Shown one piece after another: positions 35,186 to 45,930 of a stretch of DNA of 64,000 nucleotides. Below the pieces are notes generated by a model. The model was given only the letters and a program-made list of their open reading frames with translations, did no database searches and was not told where the DNA came from. Each line of letters opens with the position of its first letter. The first letter of the stretch is position 1. Made by a program: the position numbers and the translations under genes. The stretch spans positions 62,001-126,000 of the forward strand of contig BGZK01001326.1 of the NCBI GenBank assembly GCA_005406025.1. The letters are read 5' to 3'. This stretch comes from Eumeta japonica. Taxonomy: Eukaryota > Arthropoda > Insecta > Lepidoptera > Psychidae.

Positions 35186-35779
35186 AGTATCAGAATAAGA
35201 TTTTTACTCTATTACTTGGAAATGGTGTTGTTTTCCATTAGTGAAAGATTTTTTATAATCTGTAATAATATACGCATGCAGATGAAATCAAAGCAAAATA
35301 TTAATACTCTATTTTATTTCAATGCAAGTAATTCTTAGCATCGTAGTTCGATTCAATAGTAAAAATAAGCACACAACCTTAGATACGAATGCTAGTTTCC
35401 TTTTTTCAGAAGTCTTCTTATTCGCGAATAAAACATATCGTCCATTTCATAGTAATTATATAAATAATTTATGTACGCAAAAAAAAACAACCAGTAACAC
35501 ATTCATTTTCATATATTACACAACTCCGCATCCCCGATCTAATTTTGAAACACGCATCTTACAACTTTTCAAAGTTTTACTTCGCTCCATAAAAAGATTC
35601 ACACAAAATTCAACCTCTCTTAATTCTTAACCGATAAAAAGTAAATCATGCACACGTTTAAACCTTTTAGAAACATTTTTTCGTTAGTGTGTAAATTGGT
35701 CAAGCCTACTTCAGGATAATGCGCTGAAAGTCAATTTCACGAAATTCAACGAAACACCTTCAAATATCCGGTTCCTGTA
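35186..35779. other. AT-rich stretch, nothing recognised
   Basis: An open plus-strand frame at 35322-35630 (102 codons) overlaps the preceding frame but has no domain. Its lysine/asparagine/phenylalanine-rich translation is what AT-rich DNA gives by chance. Confidence 0.4.
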
Positions 35780-35910
35780 GGATGTAATTGTTATGCTATC
35801 CCATAGCAACCGTGCATTTTTCCAGGATAAAAAGTAGTCCATAACATTCTCTAATTTGAACTACCACTATAAAAAAAATTATCTCAATCCTTTACTATGT
35901 AAAAACAAAT
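35780..35910 (+). repeat. decayed tail of the ACTAGCTTCCGCC family
   Basis: GGTTCCTGTAGG and CAGGATAAAAAGTAGTCCAT, followed by CTCTAATTTGAACTACC, match the GGGATAAAAAGTAGCCTATG module seen complete at 24068-24305. The head is missing and the 3' end fades into AT-rich DNA. Confidence 0.5.
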
Positions 35911-36410
35911 CTACACCGTTAATTTTTCAGGGTTAAAATTAGGCACATGTGCTGTTCTAGACAATCATCTATATCTGCGCCAAACGGCATGCAAATGCGT
36001 TCAGCTGTTCTGGCGTGATTGAACAATAAACATTCATCCAAACTTTTACATTTTAAATATTAGACTAACTCTAGTCAGAGAGCGTGGCAGCATTTTGTTG
36101 TAATCACATTGTCAGATATTGGTTATATTTGAATTACACTTAAAAGATAGAGTTATGATCACGCATATCTAGGTAGATATGTATGTGTAATTATTTATAC
36201 CCTCGAAACATCCCTATATCTGGATGAATTTTGATCAATGGGGTGTCTGACGATTCTTCTGAGCCGTGCAATGATTATAGGCTAGATTTTCTTTTTATAA
36301 AACCAAAATGGCTGCCGTAAAATAGAAAAGAGCAGTTGAAACAAAAAAAAAAGGGTACCATATTGAATACGATGTGTCATTGTATACAGCCATTTTACAG
36401 AAATCAACTA
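35911..36410. other. non-coding stretch
   Basis: Nothing was recognised. CAAAATGGCTGCC near 36305 resembles a YY1/Pho-type word in isolation. Confidence 0.4.
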
Positions 36411-36477
36411 CAGGTGTATAATGTAAGCATTATACATGCACATTATACATATATAATGCTTACATTATACAACCTGA
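36411..36477. repeat. long hairpin, 20-bp perfect stem (miRNA-like shape)
   Basis: Arms 36415-36434 and 36452-36471 are exact reverse complements around a 17-base loop. After a one-base bulge the stem extends by CAGG/CCTG (36411-36414 and 36473-36476). The whole fold of about 66 bases resembles a miRNA precursor in size, but a palindromic transposon end would look the same. No known mature miRNA was recognised in either arm. Confidence 0.85.
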
Positions 36478-37388
36478 AAGTTGTGTAGGTATTATTTCTC
36501 ATATTTCTTTGTTGTGCGTAATGAGGAAATCTGTTATAGCACCTAAATTACTCATTAAAATGACATTATATAAATGACAAAAAATAACAAAGTTGGTTGG
36601 TATAAAATACCATAAAGTAAATAATCAATTAATTTTAGCAAGGATTAATAGGGTATTGGTATAGTGTTTAAATGTGTTGAACACATTTCAATGATTTTTT
36701 TTAATATCACAAACAGTTATAATACCTCAATCGGAAAAAATAAAGCTTTTTTATTTTTATGTGTGATTTTATGCAGAACTTGTTAAATCTACAACTGTGT
36801 TTTACATCAATTTTAGATATCTATTATGATCAGGCGCCTATACTTGGGACAGACAAACAAGCACAGTCTACTCTGACACCCTTTAAAAAAAACATTGCAC
36901 AAATATTCAAGTCATTATTTAAAAATCAATTTTACTTAAAAAAAAATTTCTCACGAACACAACTTAATAACGCCATCTAACGGTATGTTTAAAGACCAAC
37001 CATACACAGTGGCGCTCTCTATATATTCATATTCATCTATGGTGGCGCCTCTACAGCCAGTCAGCAAAAACCGCGTCTGACTATATTAATGTATCTCGCG
37101 GGAGCACAAATGCAAAAAATAGTTTTTATTAACTATATATATTAACAGATTAACTATCAGCAGATAAATGCAATTTTAGGTGCTGCCTTGTTAGGGTCAC
37201 TGACAAATATAAATTGTTTTGTAATTTGAACGTTTTTGTTTTTTTAATTATCGTTTTACAATTAATACGTCTAATATAGGCCATTACAATAGTCACCACA
37301 CAATAATCATTCATCGTTTTCGTGCAGCAGTCAAAATTTCATTAATTTTATATTAACTGTGTAATGTCTTATTCTGATAATTGTAATT
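36478..37388. other. AT-rich stretch, nothing recognised
   Basis: A plus-strand frame at 36759-36980 has no domain. A short block near 37000-37090 (GGTGGCGCCTCTACAGCCAG) is less AT-rich. No repeat family was identified. Confidence 0.4.
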
Positions 37389-37418
37389 AAACTAACTGCA
37401 AACATTTGCAGTTAGTTT
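37389..37418. repeat. perfect 14-bp inverted repeat
   Basis: AAACTAACTGCAAA (37389-37402) and its exact reverse complement (37405-37418) are separated by only 2 bases, giving a near-palindrome that could extrude as a cruciform. No function is known. Confidence 0.85.
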
Positions 37419-38134
37419 CCATATTGTTATTATACATTTTATGTAGTTTTATTACACAAAAATGGTAGAGAGTGATAACAACGGCCATGAAATGGCGACT
37501 TTGACTATTGTAGTTGATTTGGTTGTATAATACTTTGATATTTAATGTGCTCAAAGAATGCTCAATGACGATTTGTGGTAGAATGCCTTTATTGGATAAG
37601 TTTTTATTATAATGTTATATATTTATCAATCAACAGTTGAACCGTATATAGAATTTAGTTGTTGATTTAATCACCGCTGCCTATGATTTAGTCAACGTAA
37701 GTTATTTAAGAGCCTGAATGTATCGTTCTTTTTCTCAGACTACGGGATAGTTAATAACTGGGTTATTTATCTTCATTAGTTTTTGTCTTAATGGTTTATG
37801 TTTTAGAATAAATTCTAGTGACATTCTCGATCATTAAAAATTAGGATTATTATGACGTTGACACCGCTAATGCCGGGAAAGCAATCCTAGTAAAATTGTG
37901 AAAACAGAACTGAAAATAAGTAAAAAAAATAAATAAGAAAATTAAAAAACCTGACTACTTAGAAATTAATGCGACACTTCCTACGAGTATGATTGAATGA
38001 AAAATTTGGCTTATTTAATTGGATGATTTTTTTATATAATTTCGTCTCATCTTTTTAATTCACTTTTACGCAGTCGGATTTTTGTAATTAATTTTTACGA
38101 GGTTTTTCCTTTTCTTTTTTTTAGGAAGGAAGAA
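37419..38134. other. AT-rich stretch, nothing recognised
   Basis: No coding sequence, RNA gene or repeat was recognised. Confidence 0.4.
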
Positions 38135-38238
38135 ACTATCATAAAATTACTTCGTTGTCCGATTGTTCGTCAGTCAGTCTGTCTGTCCGTTTGTCTTTCT
38201 GTATTTCTATCGAACCCCTTTTCTCAGGAACCCGTGTG
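38135..38238 (+). repeat. left part of an interspersed repeat split by a hAT element
   Basis: CTTCGTTGTCCGATTGTTCG, then a GTCTGTCTGTCCGTTTGTCT run, then CCTTTTCTCAGGAACCCGTG, is the start of a very common lepidopteran repeat. The sequence then breaks off at 38238, where a hAT terminal repeat starts. The right part resumes at about 39609. An uninterrupted copy is at 46685-47335. Confidence 0.7.
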
Positions 38239-39608
38239 CAGTGGCGTAGCTAAGGCCCCGCGAGGCCTTTTTAAATGCGATGCCACCATACTTAAAATCC
38301 CTATTTAATTTAAATTAAAAAAAACCTAAAAAATATTGGCAACACTCGTCAAAGATTGGAAACATAGCTTAGCATTGTAAAACGTTTCTTTACAATTATT
38401 CTTCATACAAAATAGTGAAGGTGGTAAACATTTTGGGAAAAAGGGAGGATTCCAAAAATTATAGCAGTAGGTAGTTCAGAAAAAGATAGTTTATTCAGTT
38501 TCAGATGGTATATCAAACAAACTTGTAGTATTTTTTTGGCTTAAAGTACCATAAAATTTTATCCCCTTTAAAACCCTGTATGTTTGTGGCCTGTAATTAT
38601 TATTTTATAAATAATGATATATATTTAAAAGCCGCTATTGACAATTTGCGCAATTTTCGTGACCGGATCCGCAAATTTCGGGAAACAGGCTTTCATGAAC
38701 GTATCGCAAAAGCCTACGAATTCATAGAAAAGAACAGTTGTGATAATCCATTGACTTTTAAAGAGAAATGGGTTCGCAATAAAAGTAAAATGTTCAATTA
38801 TGAAGCTGTAGTTGAGCCTATTGATTTCGCTGAAAGTAGATTCAGAAATATTTTTTTATTGCAATGGTTGACGTTGTGATACAAGACATTGACGCAGGTT
38901 TACTGCACTCAGTGAATATTACAACAGTTTTCGATTCTTGTACGCTGTGAATAATTTAAAATTTTTGCCAAATAATGAGCTTTCGAAGAATTGTAATGAT
39001 TTAAGTTTAACACTTCGAGATCGACAAAGATAAGATAGAGAATCTTACGAACTTTACGAAGAACTACAACTTTCGTACCTAATCTACCAAACTGCTTTAG
39101 AAACGCCAATCAGATGATTCAATAAATAATTACAAATGAATTGAAAGACATCTATCCTAATGCTTATATTGCTATTAGAATTATGCTGGATATGGCTGTA
39201 AGTATAGCTTCTGCAGAAAGCAGTTTTTGTGAGTTGAAAATTATTAAAACAACTTAAGAAACAGTATTGAAGCAAGACTGCCTGCATAATTTAGCGATAC
39301 TCTCATTCGAAGCACACTTAGCTGCAAAATAATTATAAATCCTTACTAGAGGACTTCAGTAAAGCAAAAGCGGAAGAACATTACTTTTGTAAAAAATTAA
39401 ATCACTCAAATTACAAAATAAAACCTTTCTTTAAATCTGTATGCTTTTCAATATTCTCCCACCGCGCATTTATATATTTTTTTTCTATCATGAGTAGGTA
39501 TGTTGTGTCAAAACTTGTTTGGTAAGATAGATTTATTAGGTATAGATCTTGGGAACGAAAGAAAAGGGGGCTCGCTGATGCTACTTCGCCCACGTCTATA
39601 TTAGTCCA
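38239..39608 (+). mobile_element. hAT transposon remnant (DUF4371/ZMYM-like transposase)
   Basis: The left end CAGTGGCGTAGCTAAGGCCC is a typical hAT terminal repeat. The right end (GATGCTACTTCGCCCACGTC, near 39577-39596) is a diverged inverted partner. The interior carries the transposase remnant listed next. Flanking bases ACCCGTGT (38230-38237) and ACGCGTGG (39608-39615) match at six of eight positions, as an old 8-bp target duplication would. About 1.37 kb remain, far less than a complete element. Confidence 0.7.
38590..39335 (+). pseudogene. hAT transposase remnant
   Basis: The open stretch 38580-38879 reads DNLRNFRDRIRKFRETGFHE, AYEFIEKNSCDNPLTFKEKW then MFNYEAVVEPIDFAESRF, the region before the dimerisation domain of DUF4371/ZMYM-like hAT transposases. 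After several frame breaks, the hAT C-terminal dimerisation region appears at 39145-39335: LKDIYPNAYIAIRIMLDMAV, SIASAESSFCELKIIKTT and NLAILSFEAHLAAK. The N-terminal zinc-finger and catalytic aspartates are not present. Order and spacing fit the family; the protein cannot be active. Confidence 0.8.
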
Positions 39609-39860
39609 CGCGTGGAGACATGAAGTTGAAAGTAATATCGAATCTATGATCTATGGTCTCGTGGAGGGTTAAAAAATCAAGCTTTTTAGACAGCGTAACC
39701 AAAAAATATAGCATTTATGACATATTTTAACACTCGCAAGTCAATCAAAACCTATAGGCTACTTTCCATTAACCAACACTAGTAAAGGTAAGAAACAAGG
39801 TCTCGTAGTAGCGAAAATAAAGGAAAAAATCTAGTAATCGTTAATTAAATCTTTCAAAAT
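39609..39860 (+). repeat. right part of the split interspersed repeat
   Basis: CGCGTGGAGACATGAAGTTG continues the repeat that broke off at 38238. AAAAATCAAGCTTTTTAGAC, CAACACTCGCAAG-like words (ACACTCGCAAGTCAATCAAA) and CAAGGTCTCGTAGTAGCG follow. It ends in a T/A-rich run near 39860. Each landmark appears in the same order in the copy at 46685-47335. Confidence 0.65.
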
Positions 39861-40284
39861 ATTTTTTTTTTTTTTGCTATTATAAATTGGCATTTGAAGT
39901 TAGAGCATGGATCGTGATATAGACTAATTTATGGGAGGATGAATATTTTTCAACTTCTATTATGAAAATTTAATGTACATGTATAATTACGTTTGTACAA
40001 AACTCTCAAGGTTGACTACGTTGCGATGCCTTGTTTGCACTAAACTTGTTCGGTATTTTTTTATTAAATCTAGAATATCCTAGCTATCATTTTAAACTTA
40101 ACGGCTCCCTCCATTTAACTTGTGTTATTTAAGATATTTTTTATGTTCATTTAAATAGAATTCCTAGCATTATTCTTTTAATTATAATATTTCTAGCAGA
40201 ATTTCGTATATTCCATACGACATAGTAATAATAGATTAAGTTGTATTTATCAATGCGATAGCTTTTTAAATTCATAATTGTCGA
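39861..40284. other. AT-rich stretch upstream of tRNA-Tyr
   Basis: Nothing recognised. Insect tRNA genes rely on internal promoters, and no external promoter can be called here. Confidence 0.4.
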
Positions 40285-40377
40285 CCTTCGATAGCTCAGT
40301 TGGTAGAGCGGTGGACTGTAGAGGTGTAAATAATTGCTGAAATCCATAGGTCGCTGGTTCAAATCCGGCTCGAAGGA
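40285..40377 (+). tRNA. tRNA-Tyr (anticodon GTA) with intron
   Basis: A full cloverleaf can be drawn. The acceptor stem is CCTTCGA/TCGAAGG with discriminator A. The D arm contains the A-box TAGCTCAGTTGG. The anticodon stem is GTGGA/TCCAT with loop CTGTAGA after splicing, and the T arm is GCTGG-TTCAAAT-CCGGC with the B-box GGTTCAAATCC. The 5' exon is 40285-40321. A 20-base intron at 40322-40341 interrupts the gene one base 3' of the anticodon, where eukaryotic nuclear tRNA introns are found. The 3' exon is 40342-40377. The mature length is 73 bases before CCA addition. Transcription is by RNA polymerase III. All pairs are intact or G-U, so it is probably functional. Confidence 0.96.
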
Positions 40378-40379
40378 GC

Positions 40380-40386
40380 TTTTTTT
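40380..40386 (+). terminator. RNA polymerase III terminator of tRNA-Tyr
   Basis: A run of seven T on the sense strand begins three bases after the tRNA 3' end. Four or more T are enough for Pol III termination. Confidence 0.85.
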
Positions 40387-41164
40387 CTCGCGAAATTAGT
40401 CGATTTTTTTCATGTTGCATAATAAATTTTATTTAATTATAGCACACCATTTTTCTTTTTAAGTGCCTCTTTTCTATCAATCATAAACTGATATTTTAAG
40501 AGTTTATTTCCACAGGACATTTGTTTAAGCGAATTAATATATATTAGTACATACCTACAATAATATTTATGTTCTAAAAATTTCAATACTTTAAAAATAT
40601 TATTCAATACGTCACCTGAATGTTAAATTAAAAAAGTGGATATTTTATTAGTAACACTATATTTATTATTTTATTAATATGTATTTACAATTGACGGATA
40701 ATATAAAATAATAGTAATTAAACGACTTTCTTGATATATATAAAAAAATTAATATAGTATAAAATACAAAATATATAATTATAAGAATTAGAAATGGATG
40801 CCTGTGCCGCTTCTGAAATTAGGGCAAATGCCGCGTTGAACAGTCAGATAGGGTTTGAAACAGGTAAGACCCAGAAAGAGAATTCCCTTTTGAGTTTGAA
40901 TCTCCTCCCTAGAATCGTATTTGTACACAATAACATCTAGAAGGAGTTAAGAAAAAAATGTATTTTAAAAAATATTTTTGTTTTAGTGTATATATTGCCA
41001 TCTAGAAGGATAAAAAAGAACTATGATGTAACTCATAACTAGCAGTTACAAGAGATGGCGCCACTAAAACTCAAAATTGGATACTTATTAATGTTACATT
41101 TAACCACTATAGAATTATCTTTTCATTTTTCCTTTATAAAGATAGTAAACTTATAAAAAGAAAC
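40387..41164. other. spacer between the two tRNA genes
   Basis: AT-rich, with no recognised coding sequence. Around 40795-40925 it is less AT-rich (CCTGTGCCGCTTCTGAAATT) but matches no family I know. Confidence 0.4.
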
Positions 41165-41169
41165 AAAAA
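41165..41169 (-). terminator. RNA polymerase III terminator of tRNA-Ser
   Basis: AAAAA on the plus strand is TTTTT on the sense strand, directly after the tRNA-Ser 3' end. A further T5 run follows after TTTGTTTC. Confidence 0.8.
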
Positions 41170-41251
41170 CGCTGCGGACAGGATTCGAACCTGTGCGGGT
41201 AGAACCCAATGGATTTCAAGTCCATCTCCTTAACCACTCGGACACCGCAGC
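41170..41251 (-). tRNA. tRNA-Ser (anticodon TGA)
   Basis: On the minus strand the gene reads GCTGCGGTGTCCGAGTGGTT from the 5' end. The acceptor stem GCTGCGG pairs with CCGCAGC, with discriminator G. The A-box region TGTCCGAGTGGTTAAGGAG is typical of serine tRNAs. The anticodon loop CTTGAAA carries TGA (plus-strand 41216-41218). A long variable arm, GGGTTCTACCC, shows the type II structure expected for serine. The T arm has the B-box GGTTCGAATCC. Length is 82 bases and there is no intron. It decodes UCA-family serine codons. The gene faces tRNA-Tyr about 790 bases away. All stems are intact, so it is probably functional. Confidence 0.96.
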
Positions 41252-43584
41252 TCCCATAACCAATCTTAAAAATAGCATAAACCATTTAAATTATTATTTT
41301 TTTTTACTATATTAGAATATTTAGAAATAATTATTCATTCAAAAAAATTTAAAACATATTAGTATCTAATTTAAGGTCCTCACATGAAACCCGAATAACT
41401 TATTGTTTTAACATCCTTTCAGATACCTACATAACTGTTATGTCCACAACGTCTAAAGTTTCGTTTTTGTGAACATTGAGCAATTATTTACGGAAATGCA
41501 AACAATGTCTATTGTTGAGCGAAGTTAAAACGTTTTTTTTTTGTGTAATACACGTCACACTAAGGATGGCATTATAAAAGATTTTATAGAGTTTAGTAAT
41601 AAAGTAAATAGGTGGCCATCTATTTCTTGATGTCGTTTTAGGCATTAGAGGCATGTAAAAAACTTTGAGGAAAGCACAAAAAAGAGATTTGATCAACATG
41701 ACTTATTTTCATTTACTGCTAGCCATATTATCAAATGTCGCCGGATAGCAAAATATTTGTACAGGCTTAAATATTTTTGGTCTAAAAATAGTTACATTGG
41801 GTAAATATTAATTTTAATAGATAAATAAATTTAACCTCAGAATTGGAATGAGATCAATACCGTCTGATTATTAAAAAGTAAGTAAAAATTGTTCAAATTA
41901 TTTAGGAAAATACTAATACGTTACCTACGTTGGAACCAACTGGAACACTGGAAAAGTGACAGTGGAAATTATTTGGCTATACATTTAATATTTAGTAAAA
42001 TGTTCTAAAAACTTTGCTTTCGTCCGTTAGATGTCACATTTATGATATCCATAATTTAGTGAATTCGAATTATTGCATATGTAAACATCTTAGTTCAACA
42101 TAAACAAAGTACTACCTATCTATAAAAACGGAATGATCACAATATTGATATAAATGACCGAGGTTTGAAACATAATATACAAAACATATCTTTTTGCTAT
42201 TGGATGCTAGATGGCGCTACTTGTTTTAATTTTTATTGGTGTCATATAATTCTATACAACAAAATACAAATAAATATTGAATGGTAACACATGGAAAAAC
42301 ATAATTTCTAACTGTAAAATAAAGTGTAACAGAACAGACGTATATGGAAACTTGTAAGAAAGTAACAGCTGCTTATTCAAGCATCACGCCATAATTAGGT
42401 ATCGGAGTGGGCAGCGTTCCGTACTAAGTATAGAAGCGTGTGCAACCAGTCAGATGCGCTTTCGTAGCCGTATGAAAAAGAGAAAATGTCCATGTTTGTA
42501 CTTTTATGAATATGCACGCTTCCTGGAACTGTCACTTGCACACTACCGGTTGTGAATAGAAATGCACTTTAGTGTTAGCCTTGTTTAACCATTTCATTTT
42601 ATTTACTTTTTAAGTGTCCACAGCTATGAGGTCAGAGTGGAACCCATATGACACGCAGAGCAGGATTCTTATACCGCGACATCGATGTATGTCCATGTGT
42701 CACAATCGCATCTCACGGGAATGGCTATAGTTGTCGACTTGTTTAACTTAGTGGTAGATATTATTTATCTGAAACTATTTGAAGGATTTTCATTTCAGAC
42801 TATGAGTAATTATAGCACTTATTTTTAAATGTCTATTTCCTATGAGGTATTTAGTGCATAGCTATATAGATTTTAATTATTCGTTCACCCTATTTTTGTG
42901 CTTCTCACACTTCTGAAATTTTTAATGCTATAATCTTTATCAGCAAATAAAATAATGCATTTATGAATTTAAAAAATATATATGTCTTTTAATAACTTAT
43001 TAATTTTTAATCTACTAAGAAATCGGATAAAGTTTATTTTAAATATTATATTATTATATAGAACCTTTATTGTGCGAGTGTGACACACTCGACCGCTTTT
43101 ATAGTTAAATGATTTGGATTTTTCACAGAGATACAACAAATTCATTATTAAAGCCTAAACACAAACCTAGACAACTAAACACTTAGTTCATAAAAGATCC
43201 GCTGATAATAATAATTCATTCAATCCACACAAAAGAGTTATAGGAGGAGTTTTTTACGTGTTCTCCTTCTATTTCCGTATCAGTGATAAATAAACCACCT
43301 TTTGACTTTCAATGATAGTGTGATAGTTTTTGGTCAGCTTTATGCTGAATAAAAAATATTTCTCTTTTTCATTTTCCTTTAGCAAATCTAAACCTCTTCC
43401 TGTAGCAAAGTGCCCCTAATTTTTAAAAAGCTTACATTTCGTCCGAATCAAGGCATAACTTTATTACAGCAACGAGTATCTAGTAAGCACGTTCTCGACG
43501 CTCGTCCGAATTCAATAGGTTTGCATTGATGCCAAGTGCATACGGAGCTACAACTGGGCGCGGGTAGGTGCACTATCGAAATTC
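41252..43584. other. long AT-rich stretch, nothing recognised
   Basis: No coding sequence or repeat family was recognised. The part 42370-42740 is less AT-rich (for example GGTCAGAGTGGAACCCATAT). CGAGTGTG-A-CACACTCG, a small palindrome, lies near 43075-43091. Confidence 0.4.
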
Positions 43585-43700
43585 ATTCGCTCTAAAATGT
43601 AAAGCTACCCTACAAATTTTCATCCTAATCGGTTCAGGGGTTTAACAGGAAAAATCTGTCATACAGACAGAGTCGTTGCGAAATATATGACATACAGCTT
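43585..43700 (+). repeat. decayed tail of the ACTAGCTTCCGCC family
   Basis: CTACAAATTTTCATCCTAAT then CGGTTCAGGGGTTTAACAGG and CATACAGACAGAGTCG match the CAAATTTCATCCAAATCGGTTCAGCCGTTT module of the family that is complete at 24068-24305. Only the 3' part is left. Confidence 0.5.
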
Positions 43701-44844
43701 ATACATTCTATCAAATATACGTAGATTCTAAAGAGTTTCTACCTATTATATACCTTTTTATTTGATAATGTGTTTTGAATGAGATCTTTATAACCGTAAA
43801 ACCTCAATTAATATTTCTCTTGGAAGTAAGTAGGTGTCTGATGGAGTGAAAAGTGACCACATTTACTGTAAAAGAATATCCGAATGTTTTACTTAGTAGT
43901 AATGGGAGCGATGCAGCAGATGCTATTGTTTCAATTGTGTCTACCGAATCGGGTGGAAGTAACCACGGAGCGTACGTGGAAGTAGAAGCGGTCCAGGTAC
44001 AAAGTTAAAGCCACGTTATCGCGGAAGCTACTACAGACATCCGTAAAATTAACTGACTGACTTTGACACAGAAACTAAAATTTTTACACCCACGCGCCCG
44101 TCGATAAAAAAAAAAGTTGTGAATTATATTATATTTGGTTTAAAACTAAAATTCACACCTAAAAGTATTTAATTGAGTGTTTATTTAAAGTTTTTTTGGC
44201 AAAGGTTTTTTTTCTAAACGCCTCAATCAGGAAGTCCGCCTGTCCTTCACGGCTAACGGACAAATTCAATCGCCAGACCACCGATTGAGATTCATTTATT
44301 TTTTACTAAAAATCCAAACAATTACTTTTTAGATACCCACCGTACAGCCCGAGGCGGACATAGATTGGAATTCAACGAAACCATTATAGTTTCAATGGAG
44401 AGAACTGAAAATTAACTCGTTGACGATGAAGTTGATGACATAGCTCGTTTACCTGTAAGTCATTGAGTTTATTAATTTTGGCGTATGCCAAAAACCTATT
44501 AGCAAAATAATGGAATTAAAATTTTATTCATTACTAGTTATCGCAAATATTAGACTGCTTATTGATGGTTTAATACCAAAATTTGCTTTTACAAGAAAAA
44601 CAAATAAAACCAAATCGAACTTGCAATTTAGATGGAGAAGCTTGTAAAACAGCATTTTCTAAAATAAAAAAAAAAATGGTTCCCGTTTTTGTGAACATTT
44701 CTTCATTCTCAAGAAAAATTCGTTTCGCGCTTTACACAGCTCACAAGCTATTGCAATATTTTACCGATAAAGATAAAAACTATATTTAATTTCATATCAT
44801 TTTACAAAGAGGAGCTCTGATTAACCGACTGGCTGACTCATCGA
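43701..44844. other. non-coding stretch
   Basis: A less AT-rich part at 43890-44045 (GGTGGAAGTAACCACGGAGC, CCACGTTATCGCGGAAGC) could be unique regulatory DNA, but nothing specific is visible. A plus-strand frame at 44583-44789 has no domain. Confidence 0.4.
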
Positions 44845-44915
44845 AGCAAGGCCGAAACTGGAGTGGTCCAAGGCTGTAGACAGGGGGTCGTGGGTTCAAG
44901 CCGCCCCTCCTCCAT
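44845..44915 (+). repeat. tRNA-like fragment (SINE head or pseudogene)
   Basis: GGTTCAAGCC at 44893-44902 is a good B-box. GGAGTGGTCCAAGGCTGTAG upstream is a weak A-box-like region, and GGGGGTCGTGGGTTCAAGCC with CGCCCCTCC resembles a T arm. The acceptor and anticodon stems do not close. A tRNA-derived SINE or pseudogene is the best reading. Confidence 0.35.
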
Positions 44916-45629
44916 CGCCGAAATGCCAACCCACTGTTTTATACATAACTAGCCAGTACTAGCGGTCGTGACTTATTGTATGTGTTTCAGAGTTCGGCCC
45001 CCGGAGTGAATGTCCGGCTACTGCGCTGAGTATAAGATGAAGGAACAGCTTTTATGCGGAAGTGCCTTTATTTTAGTACTTAAATTTATATTTTTTGAAA
45101 TTTAAATGCGGATATTGCATGGTTTAGTTTTTAATTTTAATGGAAATTTGTCTTAAAATTAGTAAATCGTTGTTTTTAAAGTTAAGTGACGTGAAATTCA
45201 ATATATAGGTTTCTAGTTAAACATATTAAAATATTTTTCTTTCTCAGAACTTTTGACAAGTGGAACCTCTAGAAGATAAAATCGAGGATCCGTATGTGTA
45301 TGCTTTAATTAAATTAGAGGCGCTGGAAATCGTATTCAATCTAGAAAATTAAAAGCAAAAGTTTACACTTTACTTTTTGTATAAATCAACCATTACGGTT
45401 GGAATAGGAAATTCATAAGTTATATACAAAAAAAAAAGTATTAAATTTTCCACAAATAAACCCATTGAGTGCACAAAAATTCGTATAAAAAATTGAGGTC
45501 GAAAATAAGTCACGATTGATGAACACTAAATCATATCCCGATAAGAATTAAAATGAATAATCCGGTAGATCGATCAACAGTAATTGATTCGAGTCAATGT
45601 TTTTGACGGAGCAACATTATACTGTCTTT
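44916..45629. other. non-coding stretch
   Basis: Mixed composition near 44950-45060 (CAGAGTTCGGCCCCCGGAG), AT-rich after that. No family recognised. Confidence 0.4.
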
Positions 45630-45930
45630 TTAGTGCCCGGGTGAAGCCCCATTAGCGTCTCCCGTTTCAACCGCTAAAGTGATCTCAAAGTCAAACAACG
45701 CTGAGAGCGATCCTCTCGTAAAATCTTAACGGTTCAGTAGATAGAGACGTCCGCTGCCCACAACACAGGAGGGACATAAAATTTATACTCGACGCCCGCG
45801 TCGACAACAGGCAGACGAACTCCGTGAATGGGGCCTGGTAATAACCTCGCACATTAGAGAAGCTATCCGTCCTGTGAGTAACACGTCCGATGACTCAGGG
45901 ATATTTATAAAAGAGCTATGGAGTAATATT
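45630..45930. promoter_or_regulatory. GC-richer islet
   Basis: Contains GCCCGGGTGAAGCCCC, GAGAGCGATCCTCTCG and CTCGACGCCCGCGTCGAC (45788-45805, itself near-palindromic). A minus-strand frame (45783-46013) has no domain. Listed because the composition departs from the surroundings and no transposon match is seen. Confidence 0.25.

Noticed and set aside
34931..35338. 135-codon plus-strand frame as a gene
   Set aside because: Same repeat-derived run as at 14065-14530. The head of the repeat directly precedes it.
36411..36477. calling the hairpin a miRNA gene
   Set aside because: Shape alone is not enough. No known mature sequence was recognised, and transposon ends fold the same way.
38580..38879. 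99-codon frame as a host gene
   Set aside because: It aligns by pattern to DUF4371-type hAT transposases, lies between hAT-like ends and continues as broken sequence downstream.
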